A DNA stretch of 64,000 nt from Hippopus hippopus (lineage: Eukaryota > Mollusca > Bivalvia > Cardiida > Cardiidae): positions 47,903,619 through 47,967,618 of the forward strand of contig OX328102.1 in assembly GCA_946811185.2 (NCBI GenBank), written 5' to 3'. Below the pieces are notes generated by a model. The model worked only from the letters and a program-made list of their open reading frames with translations, did no database searches and was not told the origin of the DNA. The position numbers and the translations under genes are program-made. Of this stretch, positions 12,183 to 24,300 are shown piece after piece (position 1 is the stretch's first letter; the number at the start of each line of letters is the position of its first letter).

Positions 12183-13332
12183 TCAACTTTCTCCATCAGA
12201 TTCATCTTCAAACACTTCATCTAGCATATTGGTGAGTTCAATCCCCTCATCAACAGTGCTATCATCCTGGTGATCATCATCCTCATCAGCAGCAGTCTGA
12301 TTGCACAGTATTTCAACTAACTGTTCTGGAACAATTAAGTTGCCCTTTGTCCATTCATACTCGATCTGATCACCATTAAGCTTCCAGCCACTGTCTTGAA
12401 TAGCTGGGAGATCTGGGTGATTTTCATGAGCATGTACCCATAAAAATACTTGGTAGTTCACCCTTCTTATGTGCATCTCCAGAGCTGAACGACATGGCGG
12501 AAGTAAACTCATATCTGCACCATCTGAAACATTAAGTACATTGCCAGTATTGCTGCTTTGGTATTTTCTTAAGAAATTATCATACCGAAGTTTGTTTATG
12601 CTGTTATATTTTGTACCGCCATAGATAGCACAAGTAAATGCTTCCATGTCACTGATGAGTAATTCAGAACATTGTCTCTCTTCACCGATTTGTCTGAGAA
12701 TCGGAAGATACTGAGGGTTTTTCTCTACCAGTTTCAAGGGAGCAATTTTTCCTCGCCTGACAAATGCACTGGTGGTGTCACAGCCGGTAAAGCAGTGCAG
12801 GGCTGGTAAGACAGAACATACATTTTCACCTTTGTTACGGACAATATCATTGACACATAAGAGGCGGCGTTTGTTAACCCATGCCAGTGTCAAACAAAAT
12901 CTTATGCTGAACGTCCTTGCAGTACTTTGCAAGCAACACTAGAACATCTGTGTCTGGTGATCTTACAATGATACTTTGTGTTTCTGGCAAAGATCTGCTG
13001 ATATTAAGGCAATGAAGTATAATCCTTGTATCTGCTTCCTCTTGTGAAGAAAACAGTTCTTCTTCAGGAGATACAGAGACAGTTGTGTCAGTGTCACAAG
13101 AAAGGCGATACACCTTCTCGCCTATAACATAGTAGAGACTTCTGTTTTCTAACTTGGCAGCATATTTGTCATTTTTCCACTGCTCGAATAATAGCTGAAT
13201 AAGTTTTGTTTTATTTTGGTCATTGCTCATGAAAGCTTTCCAGTCACGTGGAGTTTTTGTCCTTGCACCAGACAAAAGAAATGCTGGAGCCATTCCCCTG
13301 CGTGTCCTTTCATATGACTTGATCGAATGCTA
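12183..13332 (-). pseudogene. Broken mobile-element ORF with FEN1/XPG-like motifs
   Basis: Two overlapping minus-strand frames (13332-12874 and about 12890-12183) make one protein if a one-base shift near 12879 is allowed: the first frame runs ...KILFDTGMG to a stop, and NKRRLLCVNDIV continues in the other. An in-frame stop lies just upstream of KSYERTRRGMAPAF, so the N-terminal part is lost. Ordered motifs are SSQEEADTRIILH, IIVRSPDTDVLVLL and ALHCFTGCDTTSAF. Their order and acidic spacing resemble the E-x-E-A-D, D-x-D and G-C/S-D-Y metal-ligand motifs of FEN1/XPG PIN-like nucleases. The tail is acidic (DEDDDHQDD, VFEDESDGES). Multicopy proteins of this type are, as I recall, common in cnidarian and bivalve genomes and unnamed. 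Inferred: a dead transposon gene. Confidence 0.6.
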
Positions 13333-14036
13333 CTGTAACTTATATTGTATATGCTTTACCAAAAATGGTCATAATGGCATGCTAGTATTAACGCTATACT
13401 TTTAAGATGGTGACAGAATGGTATAGAGTGTTTGTGTTGACACATGAAACTCAAAAATAGTTGTTTGCTTCCTGAAAGTGACTAAAATCCATATTTTATG
13501 TACTTGATAACGTATGTAACAACATGTAACATTGGTAACACTCTTTTTTTTTTGTGTCACATCACTGAAGAAACCACCCTGCATTGAACTGGCCACATAG
13601 AAAGCTCAAAACATTTGTGTTGCTGCGGCTAGGAATACTTTATCATTATCATCAGGAGATCCTTGAATTTATTGAGGGTGACGTACGTAATTTTGATGTT
13701 ACTCCGTTAAGCTACCACTTTCAGAGGGCTAAGATGTCTCATTTTGTAGCTTATATATTGCTGTATTGAGAAATCATAGTGTCCAAAACTCCCCTTGGGG
13801 GGGGGGGGAGGGGGGTCTATGACCATCCGACAGTCTATATGGCTTACTTAAAATGACATAAAGTGCAATTTAGTTATGTTAGTGAGTTGAGCATGGAAGT
13901 GCCATCATGGCCCTCTTGTTCTTCAATAAAATTTACTTTTCATATTGGTCTTGTTGGATCAGAAATTTTGTTTGTTGTCAGTTTCTAATACACAATTGTT
14001 TAAACATGTAATAATTCCAAATTATATTGGTAACTT

Positions 14037-14273
14037 CGAAACCCTTTACAAAACATTCCTGGGTTTTATCCACCTTTAGGAAAAGTGGCTTATTAAAACA
14101 TTGTGGGAAAAGGAGAAAATGCTGGTTATCAGCATTTTCTCCTTTCCCATAATGTTTTCTACTCATTCTTAAACAATTCCATCATTTAAGCATGTACATG
14201 TATTTAATTTGTTATGATGCAAGTGTTTTCAATGTGGACAAATCTACAAATTTTTAATCTGGTATAGAGTTAA
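14037..14273 (+). mobile_element. Family A MITE, diverged
   Basis: Starts ACCCTTTACAAAACATTCC; intact core GAGAAAATGCTGGTTATCAG; ends TCTGGTATAGAGTTAA. Confidence 0.8.
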
Positions 14274-14288
14274 TACGATGATAAAATT

Positions 14289-14500
14289 ATATGAGCCATG
14301 CCTTGGCAAAAGGGGGCTTAATGCATCTCTTTGCTACATTATACCAAGCAAGTCATCTTATAATTATGGAACCATAAAATCCATTTTGTCTAATAAATGA
14401 CTGAATCATGAGGAAGAGTAGTCCTTTCACAGGCAATAAATTGACCGAAAGCAAAAAGTTTCAACCCATGTCAGCTGCCCAGGCTAACATGGATTGATTT
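14289..14500 (+). mobile_element. Family F element, partial
   Basis: Starts ATGAGCCATGCCTTGGCAAA and contains GGGGGCTTAATGCATCTC, CCATAAAATCCATTTTGTCT and AGCAAAAAGTTTCAACCCAT. The 3' part is missing; it is followed by a family A remnant. Confidence 0.7.
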
Positions 14501-14502
14501 CG

Positions 14503-14613
14503 TTAACCCTTTTACCAAGCAATTGAACAAAATCTATTTTGTTATCAGAATAACTCTTCCAATATGGACAAGTCTAAAATTTTTGTCACCATGTAGAGAC
14601 TAATATTCAAAGT
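14503..14613 (+). mobile_element. Family A MITE, core deleted
   Basis: Has TTAACCCTTTTACCAAGCAA at the left and ATATGGACAAGTCTAAAATT then ATGTAGAGACTAA at the right, with the palindrome missing. Confidence 0.65.
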
Positions 14614-14634
14614 TGTTGCTTCTTTTGAGATAAA

Positions 14635-15100
14635 TATGAGCCATGCTCTGGGAAAACGGGAGCCTAACCCTTTACCACACAACAAAATTTCAGACTTGTC
14701 CACATTAAGGGAATTCATAGAGGACAATTTACATGTTTTTTAAATGATAATGATTGCTCTTGAAAGGGTAGAAAACATTGTGGGAAAAGGAAAAAATGCT
14801 GGTTACCAGCATTTTCTCCATTTCCCACAATGTTTTCAAAAGCCTTCTTTGTCAAGGTTGTTTAAAAGTTGGGATTGTGTGATAAAGGGTGAACGTATCT
14901 CTCATAATTATGGATCCATAAAATCCTGTTAGTGTAACAACCAACTGAATCATTAGGTATAATGGTCTTTTGACCTGCAGAAGTTTTAACAAAAGCAAAA
15001 AGTTTTGTTCCATGTCAGCCTGTGTGGACTGTGCAGGCTTACAATTGGTTCCATACATTTTGCAGATGCATTAAGCCCCCATTTCAAAGAGCATAGCACA
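14635..15100 (+). mobile_element. Family F element interrupted by a family A MITE
   Basis: Left part ATATGAGCCATGCTCTGG ends at 14663. The right part resumes at 14894 with CGTATCTCTCATAATTATGG and runs through CAGCCTGTGTGGACTGTGCA to GCAGATGCATTAAGCCCCC and AGAGCATAGCACATAA. The MITE at 14664-14893 separates them. Confidence 0.75.
14664..14893 (-). mobile_element. Family A MITE inserted in family F
   Basis: Starts CTAACCCTTTACCACACAAC; core GCTGGTTACCAGC; ends GTGATAAAGGGTGAA. The host is the family F element around it. Confidence 0.87.
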
Positions 15101-15228
15101 TAATTACTGTGATAATGAAATGATTATGATCATCATCCATGATTTACTGAAATGTTTTCAAAGTTGTCTGTGGAGAATTTTTCTTCCTGAGATAGAGTGT
15201 TTTATTCCATTGTTTTTCTATATTTCAG

Positions 15229-15383
15229 ATAAACTGAAGAACCGAAAACGAGATGGCACACCAGAAAAGTCTGGAACTCCTTCACAGGATGCCCTGGCAG
15301 ATGATCTTACCACGCCATCAAAGAATGTCATCTGGAATGAAGAGATTGAAAAATTGCAGATTAAACAAGATGATTTACAAAAA
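15229..15383 (+). CDS. MYCBPAP: MYCBPAP exon 1 (first seen)
   Basis: Acceptor TTTCTATATTTCAG precedes it and donor GTACGT follows. It enters with two bases of a split Asp codon and then reads KLKNRKRDGTPEKSGTPSQD to IEKLQIKQDDLQK, ending in phase 0. It is hydrophilic, with Ser/Thr-Pro motifs and a short helix at the end. Because it begins in mid-codon at an acceptor, at least one more coding exon lies upstream, but I could not find it. A family A element begins only 5 nt into the following intron. Confidence 0.8.
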
Positions 15384-18300
15384 GTACGTTAACTGACTTT
15401 ACCAAATTTTAGACTGGTCCAAATAAAAAGCATCTGCAGATGACAAATTATGTGTCACCGAGAAAATGAAGTTTCTCTTTGAAATGATAGAAAACATTGT
15501 TGGCAAAGGAGAAAATGCTGGTTACAAGCATTTTCTCCTTTTCCAATGATGTTTTCAAAAGCCAGTGTCATTAAAGCTCTGGATTGTTCAGTAAAGGGTT
15601 AAATCATCAATAATAATCCTTACAGTATTTCAATCACAACTTTGTGCATCTACTGTAGGTCAAGAACATACATATCATGCATTGTTGGAGCATCAGTGTC
15701 TGTAACATTGTGATGTATTGTCTTGCCATAAAAATGTTGAAATTGTAATAATATGGACTTTTTCTATTGACGCAATCCTTCATTTCATTTAGACAGCAAT
15801 TTTCTTGCCTATTTTGGTCTTAGTATCAACATATTTTCAGCTTGGCTGTTTTTGAACAAAACAAAGAGGTATTGTCATAGGCCTGGTGTCATCTGTGTTG
15901 GTGTCTGCATTGTCATCAGAGTCGTTGTCATTTTATAATACACGTATCTCTGTCCTTACTGAAGATATTTACTTCAAACTCAGACTAGGTGTTCACTATC
16001 GAAATGGAAACCTCTACAACAGGTCATGTAACAATCAAAATAATTATTTTTGACACAGTTAGGCCCCTTTTTGACTCGGAACTTTTTAAGACTGTTGACA
16101 TTTTATAATATACCTGTCATTACTGAAGATAGGTACTTCAAACTTGGACTAGTTGTTTACTATCAAAAGGGGAACTCATACAACTAGGGCAGGTTAGCAT
16201 CAAAATATTTTTACACGGTTATGCCCCTATTTGGAAAATTTTCACCAAAAGCAACAGCAGAGTGTTGGTACACGCATGTGGTGCTCATGTTTAGTCATTG
16301 TAATGTTTATGTAAATGGTAGTATTCTAGGAAATCTATCAACATGTACATTAGTACATGTATGAAATTTTATCCCTTAGATCGCAAAACAAACCCAACTG
16401 ACATTTCTATTCCATGAAAAATGAGCACAATAAGAATGTCAAGGTTGCTATTGTCCAGAATGTCTCAGCAAAGCAGACAGTGTAGATGAAAGATAGACTG
16501 CACATTGTGTGCAGTGTGATCTTTGTTTACACTGTCTGCAAAGGTAGCTGTATTCATGAAAATTGCTTTAACTCTTTACCACACAATCCCGAGTTTCAAC
16601 GACCCTAAAGGAGAAGGCTTTTTGAAAACATTGTGGGAAAAGGAGAAAATGCTGGTAAACCCGCATTTTCTCCTTTTCGAACGTTTTCTATCCTATCAAA
16701 GGTAAATTTCGCTATCTGAGCAGTATTTAATTCGTCCTCTGCAAATGCTTTCAAGTTGGACTGATCTAAAATTTTGTCATTCGGTAAAGAGATAAGGGTT
16801 TTAAAGTGAAATGGTTTCTGTTCCAGCTATCTGTTCGAGAACCACACCCTCCAGAGTCTGACAGAAAAACACCAGTTACAGAGAGATTTACTGTGAGAAA
16901 AGTCAAACCATTGGCAGAGTTGAACAAACCCAAACCTAAAGTGTAAGTAGCTGGTAATTTGTTGTCAATGTTTTTCTGTGATCTAGAGATGACCATAGGT
17001 AGCTTAGTTTTATTAGCTTGGCTGTTTTTGGAGAAAACGTTAGGTATTGTCCTAGCCCTGGTGTCAGCAACTGCATCGTTGTCATTTGCATAGTGCACTT
17101 TGATATTACAGAAGACATTTACTTCAAACTTGGACAAAATATAAATATGAAAAGGGGAACCTATACAACAAGGGCAGATAACTATCAAAGTATTTGTGAC
17201 CCTTTTCTTGATTTAGAATTTTCACTGAAAATTAAGCTACAGCAGCCAAGTGTTGGCACTAGCATTCCATGCTCTTGTCTTCTTTGGGGCTTGTTTAGGA
17301 GGGCTTGTGAGTTTGACCCCTGATTCAGCCTAAACCTTTTCAGAGCTTTGATAAAAACTGCTGCAGGATTAATACCTCTCTAACCACTGGAAAGTTGCTC
17401 ATTTGAGAGTAGAGAGAGAGCTGTGTTGTGTATATCACATCAGTAAAGAAATATAAGGTATGCATGAATAGGTTCACTGACTGCCATGATATACTTGAAA
17501 TACTGTCATTAAATTCCAGACAAACATGCAATTTGGTGTCCAACAATCGCATAAGTAACAGTGCTGACAATGGAGCCTACACAAACTTGATTGCTTATTA
17601 ACTTTGCTGTTTTCGAAGAAAACATCAAAGTATTGTCATAGCCCTGGCATTGTATTTGATGTCTGTGTTGTCATGCAAAAACTTTGACATTTAGTAATAT
17701 TTCTTGCATTACTGAAGATATTTATGGTACTTCAAACTTGGACTAATTGTTTACTGTCAAAAGGGGAACCCATACAACAGGGATAGGTTGCCACCAAAAA
17801 ATTTTGACACAGTTATGTCCCCTTTTGAAGTTAGAATTTTCACTGAAAGCAGCCAAGCGTTGAAACCAGCATGCTGTGCTCTTGTTTTTCATCATAGATT
17901 GCTCTGAAATGAACTTTCATCTGGAATCTTGTTGGATGAGCATGAAACTTACCCATTAGTGTGATATACTATCACTTCTAAACTTTGACAACTATGAAAG
18001 TAACTATTTATAGATATTTAATTCATGTGTAAAAGAAGAATTTTCATCAATAAGATATCTTTACATGATAAGCCTCTAACTCTGTTTCCAGGGTAACTGT
18101 TGCAAAGACAGCGCCTTTAGATGCTCCTGTCAAACCCATGGATTACTCGGGTATGTGCTCGGTCTTATGAAACTGTCATATAAAATGATACTTTAAGTTT
18201 GATCTCTTTTATTCTTTTCTGAAGGAATGAAGAGATACCATAACTCTTTACCACACAGTCCGGACTTTTAATGACCCCGAAGAAGAAGGCCTTTGAAAAC

Positions 18301-21300
18301 ATTGCGGGAAAAGGAGAAAATGCTGGTAACCAGCATTTTCTCCTTTTCCCACAATGTTTTCTACCCTATCAAAGAAATTGCACCATATGAGCCACATTGA
18401 AATTGTCGTCTGCAAATGCTTTCAATTTGGACAAGGCTAAATTTTTGTCGTTTGGTAAGGGTGAAATGGAGAAACCAAGACATACTTGAAGTTTGTCAAA
18501 GTGACATGTAGGATCTTTGAGAGTAACTAAAATATGGAAGGGGAAAAGCATGATGTTCTTTCAGAAATATATTGAAACATTATGGGATCAGTATGGTGCA
18601 GAAAGCAGTCTTTTACTGGAGGCATGAAACCTTTTATTTGTGAAGTGTAACAAATCAAAACAACTTGGTTCCCTGTTGATGCTGCAAGATTTTTATTAGC
18701 TCAGCTGTTTTTAAAGAAAAGGACGATATATTATTGTAGCCTTGGCATCGTCGTCATCGTCACGCAAAAATGTTGATATTTTGTAATTGCTCTGTTAATA
18801 CTGAAGATACTTCAAACCTGGTCAAGTTGTTAATTCTCAAAAGGGAAACTCATACAAAAGGGGCAGATAATCATCAAAGTGTTTTTGACACAGTTATCCC
18901 CCTTTTTCAACTTACAATTTTCACTGAAAATCAAGCACTTGCAGCAGAGCGTTGGCACCCGCATGCAGTGCAGTGCTCTTGTTTGTAAAGGTGCCTGAAT
19001 ACCGTTCTGGTAATGGAACTGTAGGTTTTAACTTTATTTACGTGGAGCAGATTTTATGTCCGAAGAATCAGAATTTGTTTGTTGAAATTCACAGGGTTTG
19101 CAGGCCCAAGATATGATGATGGTGGCCATGTTGTATCCCATAGCATTCTGGGTAATTATGATGACTTCCAGCAAGAAGCCATTAGACGAGGAGATCTGCT
19201 GGTGAGTGTATTTGGACTAACACTTTCTTTTACAGCGTGCATTCTACTCTCTGCCAATAACCTTTTGCCACACTATCCAGAGTTTTAATGACCCTAAGAA
19301 AAAAGACTTTTGAAAACACTGGGGGAAAAGGAGAAAATGCTGGTAACCAGCATTTTCTCCTTTTTCCACTGTGTTTTCTACAGTATTGTAGACAAACACC
19401 ATTAATTGATGTAAATTTGATTTTTCATCTGCAAGTACGTTTAATTGTCTAGATATTTGTCGTTTGGTAAAGAGTTAAATAATAAAGTTTTAGTTATATA
19501 TATCCATATTGAAAATATTTATGGACAACTGATAAAATGAGGCTGAAGTGATGGGAGTTGTCTAGGAAAGTACAGAAAATGACACTGTGGAAAAAGGGGA
19601 AAAAATGTAAATTCATACTTTCTATATGGACAAAACTAGAATTTTGTTGTCTGGTTAACCCTTTACCAGGCAATCCTGACTTTAAATGATTCTAAGAAAG
19701 AAACCTTTTAAAAACATTGTGAGAAAAGGAGAAATGGTAACCAGCATTTTCTCCCTTTCCCAAAATGTTTTCTACCCCATCAAAGACAAAAATAATTAAG
19801 CTACTTTTAATTTGTCGTCTGCAAGTGCTTTCAATTCCATACAGACCCAAATTTTGTTGTTTGGTAAAGGGTGTTGACTTGAAGTGTCAAAGAAACACCC
19901 TGAACATTCAGTCTGGTAAAATGACCCAGAATGCAATTTCAAGATTGCTTTATGCCTGAATATTTTAAACAGATAATATGCATCATAGATGGAACTGTAC
20001 ATTTTGTGTAGTCTGATTTTGATCTACTGTGGACGCAAGAGCAAAAATAGCTGTGAAAAGTGCTTCAGGAGTTAAATTAAGAGCTGAATAAGTAAGAAGC
20101 CCAAAAGTCTGTGAAAGGTGCACCAGGCAAAAAGAACTGATGTTGTGATACATGAAGGTATTTTGCTGTAATTTGGTAAATGTTTTATGTCCTTAACATT
20201 TCTATCAGTTGCACATACATATGCTATCCATTGTTTCAAAAAAATGGAGACTGTATTTCATTATGCTATGTATTATTGCCAGATACAACACATTTGAATT
20301 ACATGAACATGAAAATTCCACCTCTGCAAATGTGATACATAATTTTCCATACTTTTTTGGGAAAAAAAAACATTTGCTTTTAAATTATTGATCTGCACTT
20401 TTGTAAAATACTAGTGGCTCCATATAAATGACACAACACCAGATTCTCTATAATTTTTACAGGACATCCCAACTAGTAGAAAAGTAGATGGTCCACCCAC
20501 AGTTCCCACCCTCAAATACGAGAAGAAGAAGAGGAGGAGGGAAGTTGATGTTTGGGGCAGAGACAATGAGAGCAATGCTTTAAGAAACTGGCAGCTCAAG
20601 ATGATGGAAAGAAAGAAGCAACAAGGATATATTTCAAGTAAGCTTGAATCAGAAGCCTGGCCAGCCAGCTCAGTGGTTTGCATATCTGACCTGTGACCTG
20701 GTGGTTGCATGTTTGATACATACTTTTCTTTCTGGTGATTTCTGTCCTCTAACGTATGATGCTTGTGAGAAAAGTAGTCAGTGATTTGGAAAGAACTTTG
20801 TGTAAGCATTTGTGTGAAAGCCAGGAAACACATGCACTGACTGTCATGATATGATCTTAGCTGATTAAACCATGTTGAACTCCAATGCAAACACTCAATT
20901 GAATCAGAAACTATAAATGTAGAAATATGAATAATATGGTAAGTAAAGCAGTAAATGGCAAGCTGATTTAGGAAGAAATCTGAAAATAATTGTTAAATGT
21001 GAATTTATTACGTATAAATTTGTAGAATATTTGGGCAAACAGTCTTCATTAATTGCTTTTGGGATAAAGGCTGGCTGCCAAACTTTTAAAAAAGACCCCT
21101 TAAATTTATGCACAGGCTTATTTTTAACCATATGACAAAAATTTTTCATTAATTTTGTCCATATTGAAAGTAATCTGTGGACAACAACTTTAATGTGGCT
21201 CAAACTTTTGCTTTGGAAGGGAAGATAACATTGTGGAAAATATGTGGGTTACCATCATCCATTCCTTTTCCCCCTAATGTTTTCAAAAGCCAGCCTAAGG

Positions 21301-24300
21301 TTGTGAACTTTGGGATTGTGTAGTAATGGGTCATATAGATGTGTCAGCACTTTGAAAATGGGGGGGCTTAATGCATCTGCAAAAAGTATCGAACAATGTC
21401 AGCCTGCGCATTCTGCGCAAGCTGACACTTGTTGAAACTTTCAGCTTTCTGTAAATTTTCTACTTGTCAAAGGACCATTCTACCTCAAGATCCATTCGAT
21501 TAAACATAAAGTATTAAATAGATTTTATGGATCCACACTTAAGTGATGACTTGAATGGTGTAAAGCCCCTTGTGCCAGAGTATGGCTTTTTATACCCCCA
21601 CAAACGAAGTTTGGGGGGGGGGTATACTGGAGTCACCTTGTCTGTCCGTCCGTCACGAAAAGCTTGTCCAGGGCATAACTTCCAAAGTATAAAAGCTAGC
21701 AACTTCAAACTTCATATACAGATAGGTCACATTGAGGAGAAGTGCAGTGTACAAATACCATAACTCTCTCTTCAATATATTCAGAGTTATTGCCCCTTTA
21801 AATTTTTAACTTTGGATTTTTGTCCGGGGCATAACTTCCAAAGTATAGAAGTTAGTAACTTCAAACTTCGCACATAGATAGATCACATTAAGCAGAAGTG
21901 CAGTGTACAAGAACCATAACTCTATTCCAACTATTTTTCGAGTTATTGCCCTTTGTAAATTTTAACTTTGGATTTTTGTCCGCGGCATAACTTCCAAAGT
22001 ATAGAAGCTAGTACTTCAAACTTTACACACAGCTAGATCACATAAAGGAGAAGTGCAGTGTACAAGAACCATAACTCTATTCCAACTATTTTTGGGGTTA
22101 TTGCCCTTTGTAAATTTTAACTTTGGATTCTTGTCCGCGGCATAACTTCCAAAGTAAAAAAGCTAGTAACTTCAAACTTCATATACAAATAGGCCACATT
22201 AACGAGAAGTGCACTGTACAAAATTATAACTCTGTTCCCACTATTTTCAGAGTTATTGCCCTTTGTAAATTTTAACTTTGGATTTTTATATGGGGAATAA
22301 CTTGCAAAGTACAAAAGCTAGTAACTTCAAACTTCATATACAATTAGTTCACATTAAAGCAAAGTGCACTGTGCAGGAACAATAACTCTGTTCCCACTAT
22401 TTTCAGAGTTATTGCCTTTTGTAAATTATAATTTTGGATTTTTGTCTGGGGCATAACTTCCAAAGCATAAAAGCTAGTGACTTCAAACTTCATATACAGA
22501 TAGACCACATTAACGAGAAATGCAGTGTACAAGAACCATAACTCTATTCCCACTAGTTTTTTTTTTTTTCAACTCTTACTTTTGTACTAAACCATTCTGC
22601 ATTCTGTGTCAAAGAGCTGTTTTGTGACAAGGAGCTGGTGGGGGGTAAGATCACGTTTAGTGATAGCTCTAGTTAATGTAACTAGAGATAGTGTATCATA
22701 AAATTGTTTTTCTTATAGAACTGTTACAGAAGAATCCAGAAGACTTAGCGATGAATCAGGCTGATAATTATCGTGCTATGCAGGAGAACAGATACCTTAT
22801 AGATAAGGCCATTCCTGGTGTGGACTATGGTAAAGGCTGTAAGTACAGTTTGGTTGTTAAGAATTTTAACTCTTTACAACATGATCAAATTGTAGACTTG
22901 TCCAAATTGAAAGTTTTTGCAGAGAACAATTCAAATGTCGCTCAAAAGATGGAATTTGTCTATGGTAGGCTAGAAAACATCGTGGGAAAAGGAGAAAATG
23001 CTGGTTACCAGCATTTTCTCCTTTTCGCACAATTTTTTCAAAGGGCCTCTTATTCAGGGTCGTTAAAGCTCGGAATTGTCTTCAACAGGATTTCAGTTAT
23101 TTCATGACTGCTAGTGTGGTTATTTATGTAACTCTTACTTTCTTGTCTTTCAAATTATTTCCCCTGTAAATTCTAAACAGTACTTGTCTGGGCCCACTCG
23201 TATACTTTACTAGATTATCAGAGAATGTTTCACATGTGGATAGGGGCAATAAAGCATTATTAATAAAGCAGTATTAACCCTTTACTAAACAACAATATTT
23301 TGCACTTTCCTTAATTCAAAGCAATTGTAGGCAACACAATATACTGGCTTAAATTGTGGAAATTTTTTTTGTAAGGATAGAAAGCACTGAGAAAAGGAGA
23401 AACTGCTGGTTACCAGCATTTTATCCTAGCCCCACAATGTTTTCAAAAGGCTTCCCTGTTAGGTCATTAAAACACGTAATTGTGTGGTAAAGAGTTAAAG
23501 AACCATGCCAGTAGCTATTAAACTTGACTATTTCCAGAATATTTCAGGCTATGCTGGTCACTCTTTCTCCGTACATTGAGCCAGCTGTCATTGTTCTTTT
23601 ATCATCTTATGTTCTTTTATCAGAGAAGGGCATTAGAAAAGAGTATATTAACCATATTTATATTCAAAACAATAGTTGTGATTATTATTGAAGATTAGAT
23701 TAAAAGAAATTTGACTTTCTTTCAGATCGAGTTGGGAGTGAATTCTGGAAGCAGCAAGAAAGGTTTGGAGATGATGTTATGGGAGTACAGTGAGTATTGT
23801 TTTGATAACTTTGTCAGATGCCTAGAACTAAAAACTGAAGATTAACCGTTTTCATCAGTAATCTGCCACATATCTCTAAAACAGTGGTGTAACAGCATGG
23901 CAGAATTTTGGAATGCTCATGTTTAGATTTGAGCTATTGAATTGCAACATATGTTCTTAAAGAGCTACTGTATTTGAATTATTGTATGTTATCTTTTACA
24001 AAATATTATTGTTGACATTTAATTCTTTTCTCTCTACAGTTAATCATTTATTGATTGAATTTATGAAAATTTAGCTTTCCGTTGGCTTACTGTTGTTAAA
24101 GTTTTCTTTTGAAGTTTTCTTTTATAGTTGAGACAATGGATTCTCATCTATGAAGGCAGAGATCTAGATAATTGTGTATAAAAATTTACCATATACCTGT
24201 AAATTTTTAAAATATATGCGTCGCATGCTGATAAAATAATGCACATCATAGGAAAAATCTGTATCTACATACTGTCAAATACAGGTCCAAATATGGTATG

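Larger units (their letters stand above)
10913..13923 (-). mobile_element. Possible 3-kb composite element around the nuclease-like ORF
   Basis: The left edge TTTAGCTCTGCTGGCC resembles the family C start (TTTAGCTCCACTGGCC). The right edge is the shared C/D terminus, GCCATCATGGCCCTCTTGTT. Inverted matching stretches containing CAAAACTCCCC lie near 11105-11145 and 13778-13815. Family B copy 11287-12159 is nested in the left part. If real, this would be a coding relative of the non-coding C family. The edges are diverged, so this is tentative. Confidence 0.35.

Noticed and set aside
20411..20890. 159-residue minus-strand open frame
   Set aside because: It is antisense to exon 5 and the adjacent SINE and has no recognisable domain.
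21669..22560. Regularly spaced repeats that could suggest a CRISPR array
   Set aside because: Units are about 155 bp, contiguous and without short spacers, within a eukaryotic mobile element.
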